NCBI GenBank assembly: GCA_011052255.1
Contig: DRJJ01000132.1
Location: 1-8,888, forward strand
Direction of reading: 5' to 3'
DNA: 8,888 nt
Origin: Gammaproteobacteria bacterium
GTDB lineage: Bacteria; Pseudomonadota; Gammaproteobacteria; DRJJ01
This document shows positions 1 through 7,710 of the stretch, piece after piece. The notes under the pieces were generated by a model that did not search any database, had not been told where the DNA came from, and was given only the letters and a program-made list of their open reading frames with translations. The stretch's first letter is position 1. Each line of letters opens with the position of its first letter. The position numbers and the translations under genes were made by a program.

Positions 1-2388
1 CGCGAAATCATGGCGCAGTTAAACGCGATTTACTGTGGCAGTGTCGGTGCCGAATACATGCATATTACCGAGACGCAGGAAAAACGCTGGATTCAGGGAC
101 GTATCGAACGAGCCGGTGGTCGCTCGTCACTGGATGATGCAATGCGTCGTCGTATCCTGCAGCGTCTGACTGCGGCGGAAGGTCTGGAGCGTTATCTGCA
201 CACGCGCTATGTCGGACAGAAGCGATTTTCACTGGAAGGCGGTGATGCGCTGATTCCACTACTTGACGAGTTGATTCAGCGTGGCGGGGCGCAGGGTATG
301 AAGGAGGTGACCATTGGCATGGCGCACCGTGGTCGTCTCAATGTGCTGATCAATATCGTCGGCAAGACGATCACCGAACTGTTCGAAGAGTTCGAGGGCA
401 AGGCCGGACACGACTTTAGTGGCTCCGGCGATGTGAAATACCACCAGGGCTTTTCGTCTGACTTGCGTACCGGCAAGGGTATTGTTCATGTGAACCTTGC
501 CTTTAACCCATCACACCTGGAGATTGTCGGGCCGGTGGTGGAAGGGTCGGTGCGCGCACGTCAGCAACGTAGTGGTGATAGTGAGGGTAACTTCGTGGTA
601 CCGGTTCTGATCCATGGTGATGCCGCGTTTGCGGGCCAGGGCGTGGTGATGGAAACCATCAACATGTCGCAGTCGCGCGGGTTCTCTACCAAGGGCACGG
701 TGCATATCGTGATCAATAACCAGATCGGTTTTACCACCAGCAGTCATCTTGATGCGCGCTCCTCGATGTATTGCACTGATATAGCCAAGATGGTCAATGC
801 ACCGATTTTTCATGTTAACGGTGATGATCCGGATGCGGTGATTACGGTGACGCAGCTGGCGCTGGACTATCGTATGAGCTACCACAAGGACGTGGTGATT
901 GACATGGTCTGCTACCGGCGCCATGGCCATAGCGAGGCCGATGAACCAACGGCTACCCAGCCGATGATGTACAAAGCGATTAAAAACCATCAGACACCAC
1001 GAGCGTTGTATGCGGAACGGCTGGTGACGGAAGGAGTGTGTAAGGCGGGTGAGCCCGAACAGATCAGCGATGCCTATCGCGACCAGCTTGATCGTGGCGA
1101 GACGGTAGTTGATGAACGGGTGCCGAAGGAAGTGGCCAACTACCCCTGGGCTGTTGACTGGGAACCGCATCTGGCGCAGGCATGCACGGCATTTCTGGAT
1201 ACCACCATACCCATCGACCGGGTACGCCAGTTGTGGCGCAGGCTTGATCATTTACCTGAAGGTTTCGAGCTCAATTCAGCTGTTGCCAAGATTATTGGTA
1301 ACCGACGCAAGATGGCAGCCGGTGCCATGCCGATCGACTGGGGTTTTGCAGAGACCATGGCCTATGCCTCGCTGGTTGAGGATGGTTATCACGTACGCCT
1401 ATCGGGGCAGGACAGTGGTCGCGGTACCTTTTTTCACCGTCATGCTGTGTTGCGTTGCCAGAAGGACGGCTCGGCCTATGTGCCACTGCGTAACATTAGC
1501 GACGGACAGGCCAACTTTCTGGTCATTAATTCGCTGTTGTCAGAAGAAGCCGTACTGGCGTTCGAGTATGGCTATGCAACCACTGACCCCAACACCCTGG
1601 TTATATGGGAGGCACAGTTCGGTGATTTTGCCAATAACGCACAAGTGGTTATCGACCAGTTTATCAGTGCCGGTGAACAGAAATGGAACCGCCTTTGCGG
1701 TCTGGTGATGTTGCTGCCACACGGTATGGAAGGGCAGGGGCCGGAACATTCCTCCGCACGTCTGGAGCGTTACCTGCAATTATGCGCCGAGCATAATATG
1801 CAGGTGTGTGTACCGACCACAGCGGCACAGATCTTCCACCTTTTGCGACGCCAGATGATGCTGGAATGTCGTAAGCCATTGGTAGTGATGTCACCAAAGA
1901 GCCTGCTGCGCCACCGCATGGCTGTTAGTACACTGGAGGATCTGTGCGAAGGAGAATTCCAGCCGGTGATTGCAGAGGTGGATTCATTGCAGGATGATGC
2001 CGTGCAACGTGTGGTGCTGTGTTGTGGCAAGGTGTATTACGAATTGCTGGAGCAGCGCCGCAAACACCAGCTTGACGAGGTTGCGATTATTCGTGTCGAA
2101 CGCCTGTACCCTTTTCCCGAGGCACCGCTGTGTAAACAACTGGCACGCTACCCTAATGCGGGTGAGGTTGTCTGGTGTCAGGAAGAGCCGCAGAACCAGG
2201 GGGCATGGTTTTCTATCCAGCATCACTTGCACGCGACCATGACCGATCCTTCGCAGCTACACTATATTGGCCGCCCGTTCTCGGCGGCACCGGCAGTAGG
2301 GTACGCCTGGCTGCACCTGAAACAGCAACGTCGTCTTGTTGCAGAGGCGCTTGGACTTGAACCTGAAACTTCAGAAATAGATAAATAA
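1..2388 (+). CDS. sucA: 2-oxoglutarate dehydrogenase E1 component, 5'-truncated
   Basis: This is the thiamine-diphosphate-dependent E1 subunit that decarboxylates 2-oxoglutarate and transfers the succinyl group to the lipoyl arm of E2 in the cytoplasmic TCA-cycle complex. The reading frame is open from base 1 (R-E-I before the first ATG at 10), and the ATG sits inside the conserved YCGSVGAEYMHI block, so it is not the start. About 140 N-terminal residues are missing compared with the usual ~930. Visible family blocks are MAHRGRLNVL, YHQGFSSD, NPSHLE, GDAAFAGQG (616-642) followed by INNQIGFTTS (from 712) as the thiamine-diphosphate/Mg site, RRHGHSEADEP, GQDSGRGTFFHRHA and GMEGQGPEHSSARLERYL. 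The frame ends in tandem in-frame stops, TAA then TAG. sucB starts 12 bases later, so the two are almost certainly co-transcribed. The operon promoter is not in the window. Confidence 0.97.
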   Translation, partial: REIMAQLNAIYCGSVGAEYMHITETQEKRWIQGRIERAGGRSSLDDAMRRRILQRLTAAEGLERYLHTRYVGQKRFSLEGGDALIPLLDELIQRGGAQGMKEVTIGMAHRGRLNVLINIVGKTITELFEEFEGKAGHDFSGSGDVKYHQGFSSDLRTGKGIVHVNLAFNPSHLEIVGPVVEGSVRARQQRSGDSEGNFVVPVLIHGDAAFAGQGVVMETINMSQSRGFSTKGTVHIVINNQIGFTTSSHLDARSSMYCTDIAKMVNAPIFHVNGDDPDAVITVTQLALDYRMSYHKDVVIDMVCYRRHGHSEADEPTATQPMMYKAIKNHQTPRALYAERLVTEGVCKAGEPEQISDAYRDQLDRGETVVDERVPKEVANYPWAVDWEPHLAQACTAFLDTTIPIDRVRQLWRRLDHLPEGFELNSAVAKIIGNRRKMAAGAMPIDWGFAETMAYASLVEDGYHVRLSGQDSGRGTFFHRHAVLRCQKDGSAYVPLRNISDGQANFLVINSLLSEEAVLAFEYGYATTDPNTLVIWEAQFGDFANNAQVVIDQFISAGEQKWNRLCGLVMLLPHGMEGQGPEHSSARLERYLQLCAEHNMQVCVPTTAAQIFHLLRRQMMLECRKPLVVMSPKSLLRHRMAVSTLEDLCEGEFQPVIAEVDSLQDDAVQRVVLCCGKVYYELLEQRRKHQLDEVAIIRVERLYPFPEAPLCKQLARYPNAGEVVWCQEEPQNQGAWFSIQHHLHATMTDPSQLHYIGRPFSAAPAVGYAWLHLKQQRRLVAEALGLEPETSEIDK

Positions 2389-2400
2389 TAGAGAAATATT

Positions 2401-3639
2401 ATGGCGATAGAGATCAAGGTTCCTGTTTTCCCCGAGTCCGTAACGGATGGCACCATCCTGCACTGGAACAGGAAACCCGGTGATGCAGTAAAACGCGACG
2501 AGCCACTGGTGGATATCGAAACCGACAAGGTGGTATTCGAGGTGCCGGCACCGAAGGACGGTGTGCTGGAGGCCATTATCGAGGATGAGGGTGCCGTGGT
2601 GGTCTCCGACCAATTAATCGGGCGTATGCGCGAGGAAACGGCTGTGACATCAATCAACGATGAGCAAACCGAAGCGGTGACTACTCCTGAAGCGCAGTTG
2701 CAAACGCCTTTTGCTACACCTGCCGCACGGCGTTTGATTGAGGAACATAGTCTTGATATACAGGCAATCAAGGCTAGTGGTAGCGGTAATCGTATCCTCA
2801 AGGAGGACGTGCTGGCGGTTCTTGGAACGGCGCCCGATAGTGAGGTGACATCAGCAACTGCCAAAACACCATTAGCAGAAGATAAAATATCAGCTCGTCA
2901 GGCAGTACATAGTCCTGAAACGGCAGGTTCAAATATTGAAAGAGCGGAACGGCGTGTGCCCATGACACGCCTGCGTGCACGCATTGCCGAGCGCCTGCAA
3001 GAGGCACAGCAGAATGCGGTGATACTGACCACCTTCAACGAAGCCAACATGCAGCCGGTGATGGAACTGCGCACTCGTTACCGTGAGGCATTCGAGAAGC
3101 GTTTTGGCGTTAGGCTGGGGTTTATGTCGTTTTTCGTCAAGGCAGCGATCGAGGGTCTGCGGCGTTTTCCTGAACTCAATGCGTCCATTGACGATACGGA
3201 AATCGTTTATCACGGCTTTTTTGATATTGGCATTGCGGTATCGTCACCTCGCGGTCTGGTGGTGCCGATCCTGCGCGATGCCGATCGTATGGCGATGGCG
3301 GATATCGAGGGGCAGATCAATGACTACGCGAACAAGGCACGTGAAGGCACGCTGTCGATGGAAGACATCACTGGCGGTACCTTTACCATTACCAATGGTG
3401 GCGTGTTCGGCTCACTAATGTCGACGCCGATACTGAATCCGCCGCAGAGCGGCATATTAGGTATGCACAAAATTCAGCCGCGGCCGGTTGTCGAGAATAA
3501 CGAAGTGGTGATACGGCCGATGATGAACCTGGCACTGTCTTATGATCATCGGCTGGTTGATGGACGTGAAGCCGTGCAGTTCCTGGTCACGGTCAAGGAA
3601 ATCATCGAGGATCCAGCTCGGCTGGTACTGGGGGTGTGA
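2401..3639 (+). CDS. sucB: dihydrolipoyllysine-residue succinyltransferase (E2 of 2-oxoglutarate dehydrogenase)
   Basis: This is the E2 core of the 2-oxoglutarate dehydrogenase complex. It carries the succinyl group on a swinging lipoyl arm and transfers it to CoA. The 412 residues fit the family (about 400). Domain order is: one N-terminal lipoyl domain (about 1-78) with the lipoylation site ETDKVVFEV, Lys43; a linker; a peripheral subunit-binding domain for E3 (about 104-141, TPAARRLIEEHSLD...GNRILKEDVL); a second flexible linker rich in Ala, Thr, Ser and Glu; and the acyltransferase domain (about 183-412). The latter ends in the catalytic motif YDHRLVDGREA, with His383 and Asp387. A GAGA stretch eight bases before the ATG is a weak ribosome binding site, and the short gap after sucA suggests coupled expression. 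SucB rather than the pyruvate-complex E2 is supported by the SucA neighbour and the single lipoyl domain. Confidence 0.96.
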   Translation: MAIEIKVPVFPESVTDGTILHWNRKPGDAVKRDEPLVDIETDKVVFEVPAPKDGVLEAIIEDEGAVVVSDQLIGRMREETAVTSINDEQTEAVTTPEAQLQTPFATPAARRLIEEHSLDIQAIKASGSGNRILKEDVLAVLGTAPDSEVTSATAKTPLAEDKISARQAVHSPETAGSNIERAERRVPMTRLRARIAERLQEAQQNAVILTTFNEANMQPVMELRTRYREAFEKRFGVRLGFMSFFVKAAIEGLRRFPELNASIDDTEIVYHGFFDIGIAVSSPRGLVVPILRDADRMAMADIEGQINDYANKAREGTLSMEDITGGTFTITNGGVFGSLMSTPILNPPQSGILGMHKIQPRPVVENNEVVIRPMMNLALSYDHRLVDGREAVQFLVTVKEIIEDPARLVLGV

Positions 3640-3643
3640 GCTA

Positions 3644-5101
3644 ATGGCAGACAAATACCAGGTTGTGATTGTAGGCGCCGGGCCGGCTGGTTACGTGGCC
3701 GCGATTCGCTGTGCACAGCTCGGACTGAAAACTGCCTGCATCGATGCCTGGCTGGACCCGGAAGGCAAACCTGCGTTGGGCGGCACCTGTCTTAACGTCG
3801 GCTGTATTCCCTCCAAGGCACTGCTTGAATCATCAGAACAGTATGCACATACCCGGCAGGGGCTCGCTGAACACGGTATCGGCGTCGGTGAAGTCAGCCT
3901 TGATCTCGACGCTATGATGCTACGCAAGCTGCGTGTAGTGAAGGAACTGACCCAGGGTATTGCACAACTGTTCAGGGCTAACGGAGTTACCCATGTGCAG
4001 GGAAGGGCGCAACTTGGTGCAGAGCGGTGTGTCGTGGTCAGTCAGGGTGAAGATCAAACAACACTGAGTGCCGAACATATCATCCTTGCACCGGGATCAT
4101 CACCTGTGCAGTTGCCCACTATCAACATGGATGGGCAGTATGTTGTCGATTCGACGGGCGCGCTATCGTTCAGCGAGGTTCCATCGCGGCTGGGTATCAT
4201 CGGTGCCGGTGTCATAGGGCTGGAACTGGGCAGTGTGTGGCGCCGTCTTGGTGCGAAACAGGTTGTACTTCTTGAGGCGCAGGAAAGTTTTCTGCCGATA
4301 GCCGACCAGCAGGTGGCGAAACTGGCACAGCGTAGTTTTACCGGGCAGGGGCTGGATATCCGACTGAACAGCCGGGTAAAAACGTGTGAGGTGAAAGATG
4401 ACCAGATTGCGCTGCGTTACCAGGACAATGACGGTGAGCACGATATGTCATTCGACCGGCTGATTGTTGCGGTTGGACGCCGCCCCAACACAGATGGCCT
4501 GGCTGCTGACGAGGCAGGTCTATTGCTTGACCAATGGGGTTTCATTCATGTTGATGAACAGTGTCGCACCCCCCTGCCGGGGGTATGGGCTATTGGTGAC
4601 GCAGTACGCGGGCCTATGCTGGCGCACAAGGGTTCAGAGGAAGGCCTGATGGTTGCAGAATTGATAGCCGGACATACCGCACACGTGGACTACGGGACCA
4701 TCCCCTCTGTGGTCTACACACTGCCAGAGATTGCCTGGGTCGGCCAGACCGAGCAGGCGCTACGTGCAGCGGGTGTGGCGTATCGCAGCGGAGTGTTTCC
4801 GTTCAGCGCCAGTGGTCGAGCGCGCGCGATGGGCAATACGGAAGGGTTCATCAAGATACTGGCTGATGAAAAAACCGACCGTATTCTGGGTGTGCACATG
4901 ATCGGGCCGCAGAGTTCTGAACTGATTGCCGAGGCGGTTATTGCCATACAGCTGGGTGGTAGTGCCGAGGATATTGCATTAACCGTATTTGCCCACCCGG
5001 CATTATCAGAATCGTTTCACGAAGCAGCTCAGGCAGTGCACGGTCAAGCGATCCATATAGCACCGGCCAAGACGCGAAAGGCTCGCAAAAAGCCTGGTTA
5101 G
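3644..5101 (+). CDS. lpd: dihydrolipoyl dehydrogenase (E3)
   Basis: This FAD-dependent E3 reoxidises the dihydrolipoyl arm of E2 and passes electrons to NAD+. The start is the ATG four bases after the sucB stop. The frame is open further upstream but only as an overlap with sucB, and MADKYQVVIVGAGPAG is the standard N-terminus. In the 485 residues are the FAD-binding GAGPAG (11-16), the redox disulfide in GGTCLNVGCIPSK (Cys49, Cys54), the NAD-binding GAGVIG (187-192), the second FAD contact WAIGDAVRGPMLAHK (about 315-329), and the C-terminal catalytic HPALSE (His451, Glu456). Residues beyond about 470 form a short basic tail (KTRKARKKPG) past the usual end. Its place directly after sucB suggests an E3 made for this complex, though it could also serve pyruvate dehydrogenase or the glycine cleavage system. 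The stop codon lies 11 bases from the stop of the convergent lipoprotein gene. Confidence 0.96.
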   Translation: MADKYQVVIVGAGPAGYVAAIRCAQLGLKTACIDAWLDPEGKPALGGTCLNVGCIPSKALLESSEQYAHTRQGLAEHGIGVGEVSLDLDAMMLRKLRVVKELTQGIAQLFRANGVTHVQGRAQLGAERCVVVSQGEDQTTLSAEHIILAPGSSPVQLPTINMDGQYVVDSTGALSFSEVPSRLGIIGAGVIGLELGSVWRRLGAKQVVLLEAQESFLPIADQQVAKLAQRSFTGQGLDIRLNSRVKTCEVKDDQIALRYQDNDGEHDMSFDRLIVAVGRRPNTDGLAADEAGLLLDQWGFIHVDEQCRTPLPGVWAIGDAVRGPMLAHKGSEEGLMVAELIAGHTAHVDYGTIPSVVYTLPEIAWVGQTEQALRAAGVAYRSGVFPFSASGRARAMGNTEGFIKILADEKTDRILGVHMIGPQSSELIAEAVIAIQLGGSAEDIALTVFAHPALSESFHEAAQAVHGQAIHIAPAKTRKARKKPG

Positions 5102-5112
5102 ATGCGTATCGG

Positions 5113-5757
5113 TTATTTGAGCATTCCGCTTTTCTGCATATCACTTATAACCATCTTTTCCAGTTCACTGGTTACTGTTCCGGCCGAAGAAGGGTTGAAA
5201 CTTTCTGTTGTGGCTGACCAGATCATCTTTTCTGTAGCGACACTAAATAATTTTGTAGCAAGAGATACACGGGTGTTCGTTCTCGTGTTACCCTGATTAT
5301 AGATCAGTGAGTGTGACCTGTCGTAGTAATCGTACATGCCATAGCCATAGCCGGCGGTCGGTAAAAAAGTGTATGTAGCAGGATCATCACTTTCTGCCTT
5401 GCTTACTCTCAGCAGTGTCACCATTAGCACCCCGTCTGCGCCTGTTTTCCCGACTGCGGCAAGTATTTGTTGCTTCTTGCCGGTTTTATTCAAATTGGGT
5501 ATTACCGTATAGCTTGCAATACCCGATCTGTTTGAGGTCGTGATCATGCTGCTGAAATTTTTCTCAAATGATTGTCGTTTGGCATTATCTTTAACAATAC
5601 CAATGACCAGTATTTTTTTCAGCGCAGGACCTTGATAATCCGGGTCGTTCCAGCGCTTGACTACATTTGATGTAGTAGGGCTGCATGCACTCAATAGTAA
5701 CGAAAATACAATTATTGCTGATACAGATAATAGTATGTTCTTCTTCGAGGTTGCCAT
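5113..5757 (-). CDS. uncharacterised lipoprotein with Gly/Tyr-rich segment
   Basis: This is a 214-residue predicted lipoprotein of unknown function. The N-terminus has lysines, a hydrophobic stretch (about 8-22) and a lipobox LLSAC with acylated Cys25. The residue after Cys is Ser, not Asp, which by the usual rule favours the outer membrane. The mature part begins with a WNDPDYQGPALKKILVIGI block (about 36-54), contains a TGADGVLMVTLL strand (about 105-116), then a Gly/Tyr-rich stretch GYGYGMYDYYD (136-146), and ends with MIWSATTESFNPSS (178-191). From memory this pattern matches a widespread family of proteobacterial lipoproteins, DUF4136-like in outline, but the family name was not verified. 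A ribosome binding site AAGG (5766-5769) lies eight bases before the ATG. The gene converges on lpd with an 11-base gap and no clear terminator between them. Confidence 0.85.
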   Translation of the reverse strand: MATSKKNILLSVSAIIVFSLLLSACSPTTSNVVKRWNDPDYQGPALKKILVIGIVKDNAKRQSFEKNFSSMITTSNRSGIASYTVIPNLNKTGKKQQILAAVGKTGADGVLMVTLLRVSKAESDDPATYTFLPTAGYGYGMYDYYDRSHSLIYNQGNTRTNTRVSLATKLFSVATEKMIWSATTESFNPSSAGTVTSELEKMVISDMQKSGMLK

Positions 5758-6080
5758 GATTTTCGCCTTATCTTTTTTTCACGCAGTAAAATTGTATCGA
5801 GATTTGCCCTGGCAGGGAGATACAGTCTATTTAACTCTGACTCCTGTGTAAAGTTCATGTTTTAATGCGTATTACATGTGAAAGGGAGATCTTGGCATGA
5901 CCTGGGTGAGATAAATGCGACAGGACTCAGTGGTATGCAGTAGGCCGCTGTATTATTGGCAGGTGAGAATCACGATATTGGCTGATGTATTGAATGGTCA
6001 GCCAGGAGTTCTGGCCGTTAGAGGTTGTCAAAACCTGACGCAGATTGTAATCCACAATACAGCAACAGGGTTGTGTGTTC
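5758..6080. other. intergenic region between two minus-strand lipoprotein genes, no convincing gene
   Basis: This stretch of about 320 bases should hold the promoter of the downstream lipoprotein gene (to 5757) and the 3' end of the transcript from 6081. Visible elements are the AAGG ribosome binding site, a TACAAT (minus strand, 5791-5796) that could be a -10 box but lacks a good -35, a perfect inverted repeat CCCTGGCAGGG (5807-5817), and a small hairpin AGGTT/AACCT (6022-6036) with no T-run on either side. A 70-codon plus-strand frame starting at 5915 is not convincing as a gene because it matches nothing recognised and runs into the 3' end of the neighbouring gene. Confidence 0.6.
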
Positions 6081-7025
6081 CTATAACTCTATCCCGGCCA
6101 TCGCCAGTTCACCGTAGATATCATTAGTAGAGTCGAGCTTGCCGTATTCAGGATGAAGAACATGTTCTACAAACACGAGATAGGGATTGATCTCGAATTT
6201 AATTCCGGTAATCTGGTTTTGTATGTCCAGCCCGATCAGTTCGGCTATCACCTCTTCGGTAATAGAGTTATCTTCATCTGTATTACATGCATGTAAAAGT
6301 TCATGTATGAGATAGCGCAGATTAAACTCATAATTCACAACAGATGGATCTACTGTGATCATGTTTTCATTGTAATTATAGTAACCGTGACTACCACTTA
6401 GCTGCCCCAGCCTGATCACCAGTCCGCTATCGAGGGCGTGTTTCACCAGTACGCCGCCAGCTGGGTGAGCCGCCAGCTTTTCCAGAGACAAATACAGGCT
6501 GGGATGTTTGTCCGGATTAAGTAGCTGTAACTGGCTTTTGCTGAACGCATCGCGTGGTGTGATGATCTTGTAATCTAGTCGCCAGTGCAACCAGGACTGT
6601 AGTATTTTTACGTTATCAGAGCTGATGGTAGATGAGTCGAATGAAGAGCTATTTTTATAGCGGGCGTTATGAAGAGAGGCAACACGGGAAAAGTGTAATG
6701 GATTATACCTGACCAGTTCACTTTTTTCAGTCGCAACAGCGTTCCATCGTTTTATGTAGTTTTGTAAATCAAGTTGATCCAGTGTCTTGTTATTTTGGGT
6801 CAGATAAGTCAGGTAATCCAGAAATTCAGGTTTGAATATGCTTTGCTTGATACTGTGGGTGCTTTGTACATCACTGAAGATGCTGCGCAGACTGTTTCGA
6901 TAGACGCTGGCGGGAACTTCATTCTGTTTGACAACGTTAACTTGCCCCCCGCAACCTGTTAGCAGAAGTATGAGAATAACGGGTACAACCAGTGCACGCG
7001 AAAATTGATAGTCAGAACTTTTCAT
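6081..7025 (-). CDS. lipoprotein with HExxH zinc-metallopeptidase-like motif
   Basis: This is a 314-residue predicted lipoprotein not recognised as a named family. The ATG at 7025 is chosen over an in-frame TTG at 7046 because it directly precedes the signal sequence. The N-terminus has a basic region, a hydrophobic segment (about 11-23) and the lipobox LLTGC with Cys25, followed by Gly, which is compatible with the outer membrane. Near the C-terminus is YLIHELLHACNTDED, where HELLH (241-245, bases 6291-6305) matches the HExxH zinc site. It is followed by an acidic stretch ITEEVIAELIGLD, where Glu258 or Glu262 could be the third ligand, as in gluzincin-type peptidases. The preceding NENMITVDPSVV resembles the strand before the active helix in other HExxH enzymes. 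Residues 30-200 are mostly helical-looking and unassigned. Expected location is the periplasmic face of the envelope. Protease activity is inferred from the motif only. Confidence 0.85.
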   Translation of the reverse strand: MKSSDYQFSRALVVPVILILLLTGCGGQVNVVKQNEVPASVYRNSLRSIFSDVQSTHSIKQSIFKPEFLDYLTYLTQNNKTLDQLDLQNYIKRWNAVATEKSELVRYNPLHFSRVASLHNARYKNSSSFDSSTISSDNVKILQSWLHWRLDYKIITPRDAFSKSQLQLLNPDKHPSLYLSLEKLAAHPAGGVLVKHALDSGLVIRLGQLSGSHGYYNYNENMITVDPSVVNYEFNLRYLIHELLHACNTDEDNSITEEVIAELIGLDIQNQITGIKFEINPYLVFVEHVLHPEYGKLDSTNDIYGELAMAGIEL

Positions 7026-7035
7026 ATGACCCAAC

Positions 7036-7065
7036 TTTATAAGCAATTAACCAGTTTATCGTCAT
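7036..7065 (-). promoter_or_regulatory. candidate promoter for the HExxH lipoprotein gene
   Basis: On the minus strand, ATGACG (7060-7065) and TATAAA (7036-7041) are separated by 18 bases and resemble -35 and -10 boxes (4 of 6 and 5 of 6 matches). The -10 would lie only 10 bases before the ATG at 7025, giving a nearly leaderless mRNA. That agrees with the absence of a clear ribosome binding site there. It is a weak call made by eye. Confidence 0.2.
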
Positions 7066-7174
7066 GTTTTCACTGTAACTTTAGCCCATGGCAAGATATA
7101 AACGGTTGCCTGTCACATTACATAACAATTACACTGTTCAGGCTGATACTAACTCAGCGAAAATATCAACCAGA

Positions 7175-7180
7175 CAGGAG
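7175..7180 (+). promoter_or_regulatory. ribosome binding site deciding the start at 7186
   Basis: CAGGAG lies five bases before the ATG at 7186. It rules out the in-frame GTG at 7180, which overlaps the site itself, as the start of the secreted YbjN-like protein. Confidence 0.8.
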
Positions 7181-7185
7181 TGACA

Positions 7186-7653
7186 ATGAAGTCGATATCC
7201 AGTGTTTTGTTAACAGGTATTTTCTATGTGCTCAGTATCGGGGTGGCTGGCGCAGTAGATGCGATGGATCAGAAGGCGATGGAAGCAATCATCATTAACA
7301 AGGCTGAATCACATAAAGGGGGTGGTGGGTTTCTTGAATTTGACTATCGAGGGGTTAGTATGATGGTTGTTTCTGATATTACTCATGACCGTATGCGCAT
7401 CGTCACCCCTGTTGCAAAATATGATGAGCTGAGTCAGTCTCAGATAGATAAAATTATGCAGGCAAATTTTCACAGCGCACTGGATGCACGATATGCAGTG
7501 AGTAGTGGTGTGCTTTTCTCAGCCTACATTCATCCTCTTTCGCCTCTTACCCGGGAGATGATTGAATCAGCAATGGCTCAGGTTGCCAATCTGGCCCGGT
7601 CGTTTGGTACGGAATATTCGAGTGGGGCATTAACGTTCAGGGGTGGCCAGTAA
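7186..7653 (+). CDS. secreted YbjN / type III chaperone-like small protein
   Basis: This is a 155-residue protein of unknown role. The ATG at 7186 is supported by a CAGGAG site five bases upstream. The first 23 residues form a typical signal peptide with a hydrophobic core and a probable cleavage after AGA (before Val24), so the mature protein is likely periplasmic or secreted. The remainder has the outline of the YbjN / CesT-type chaperone fold: a short helix (about 27-40), a strand with a Gly-rich turn (GGGGFLEFDYRG), a strand pair around MMVVSDITHDRMRIVTPV, a helix LSQSQIDKIMQANFHSALD, a strand ending in the block YAVSSGVLFSAYIHPLSPLT (103-122), and a last long helix EMIESAMAQVANLARSFGTEYSSG. 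The IHPLSPLT block is typical of this group as remembered. The protein has no cysteine and no catalytic motif. It is divergent from the metallopeptidase-like lipoprotein and convergent with the tandem DsrC gene. Confidence 0.8.
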   Translation: MKSISSVLLTGIFYVLSIGVAGAVDAMDQKAMEAIIINKAESHKGGGGFLEFDYRGVSMMVVSDITHDRMRIVTPVAKYDELSQSQIDKIMQANFHSALDARYAVSSGVLFSAYIHPLSPLTREMIESAMAQVANLARSFGTEYSSGALTFRGGQ

Positions 7654-7662
7654 CTCCTGAAC
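7635..7662 (+). terminator. candidate hairpin terminator overlapping the stop codon at 7651
   Basis: GTTCAGGGGT (7635-7644) and ACTCCTGAAC (7653-7662) form a 10-pair stem with one G-U pair and an 8-base loop that contains most of the TAA stop. TTGCTT follows, which is a poor T-run. It could end the upstream gene or slow convergent transcription. Confidence 0.35.
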
Positions 7663-7710
7663 TTGCTTAAGGGCAATCTCATCATCTGGCATCCATTTTC
7701 CAGAGTGTTT

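Noticed and set aside
511..1251. A 246-codon minus-strand open frame inside sucA
   Set aside because: It is fully antisense to highly conserved E1 sequence, has a His/Arg-rich composition typical of a shadow frame, and matches no family.
5079..5095. Small hairpin AGGCT/AGCCT at the 3' end of lpd as a terminator
   Set aside because: The stem is only 5 bases, it lies inside the coding region, and neither strand has a T-run after it.
1..5101. The suc operon as a novel system
   Set aside because: All three genes have the standard motifs and lengths and a well-known order.
5915..6127. A 70-codon plus-strand open frame in the gap between the two lipoprotein genes
   Set aside because: A GGGTGAG lies near its ATG, but the product is unrecognised and it overlaps the 3' end of the HExxH lipoprotein gene on the other strand.
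7026..7046. TTG at 7046 as an alternative start of the HExxH lipoprotein
   Set aside because: It adds seven residues before a complete signal sequence, has no better ribosome binding site, and would lie upstream of the candidate -10 box.
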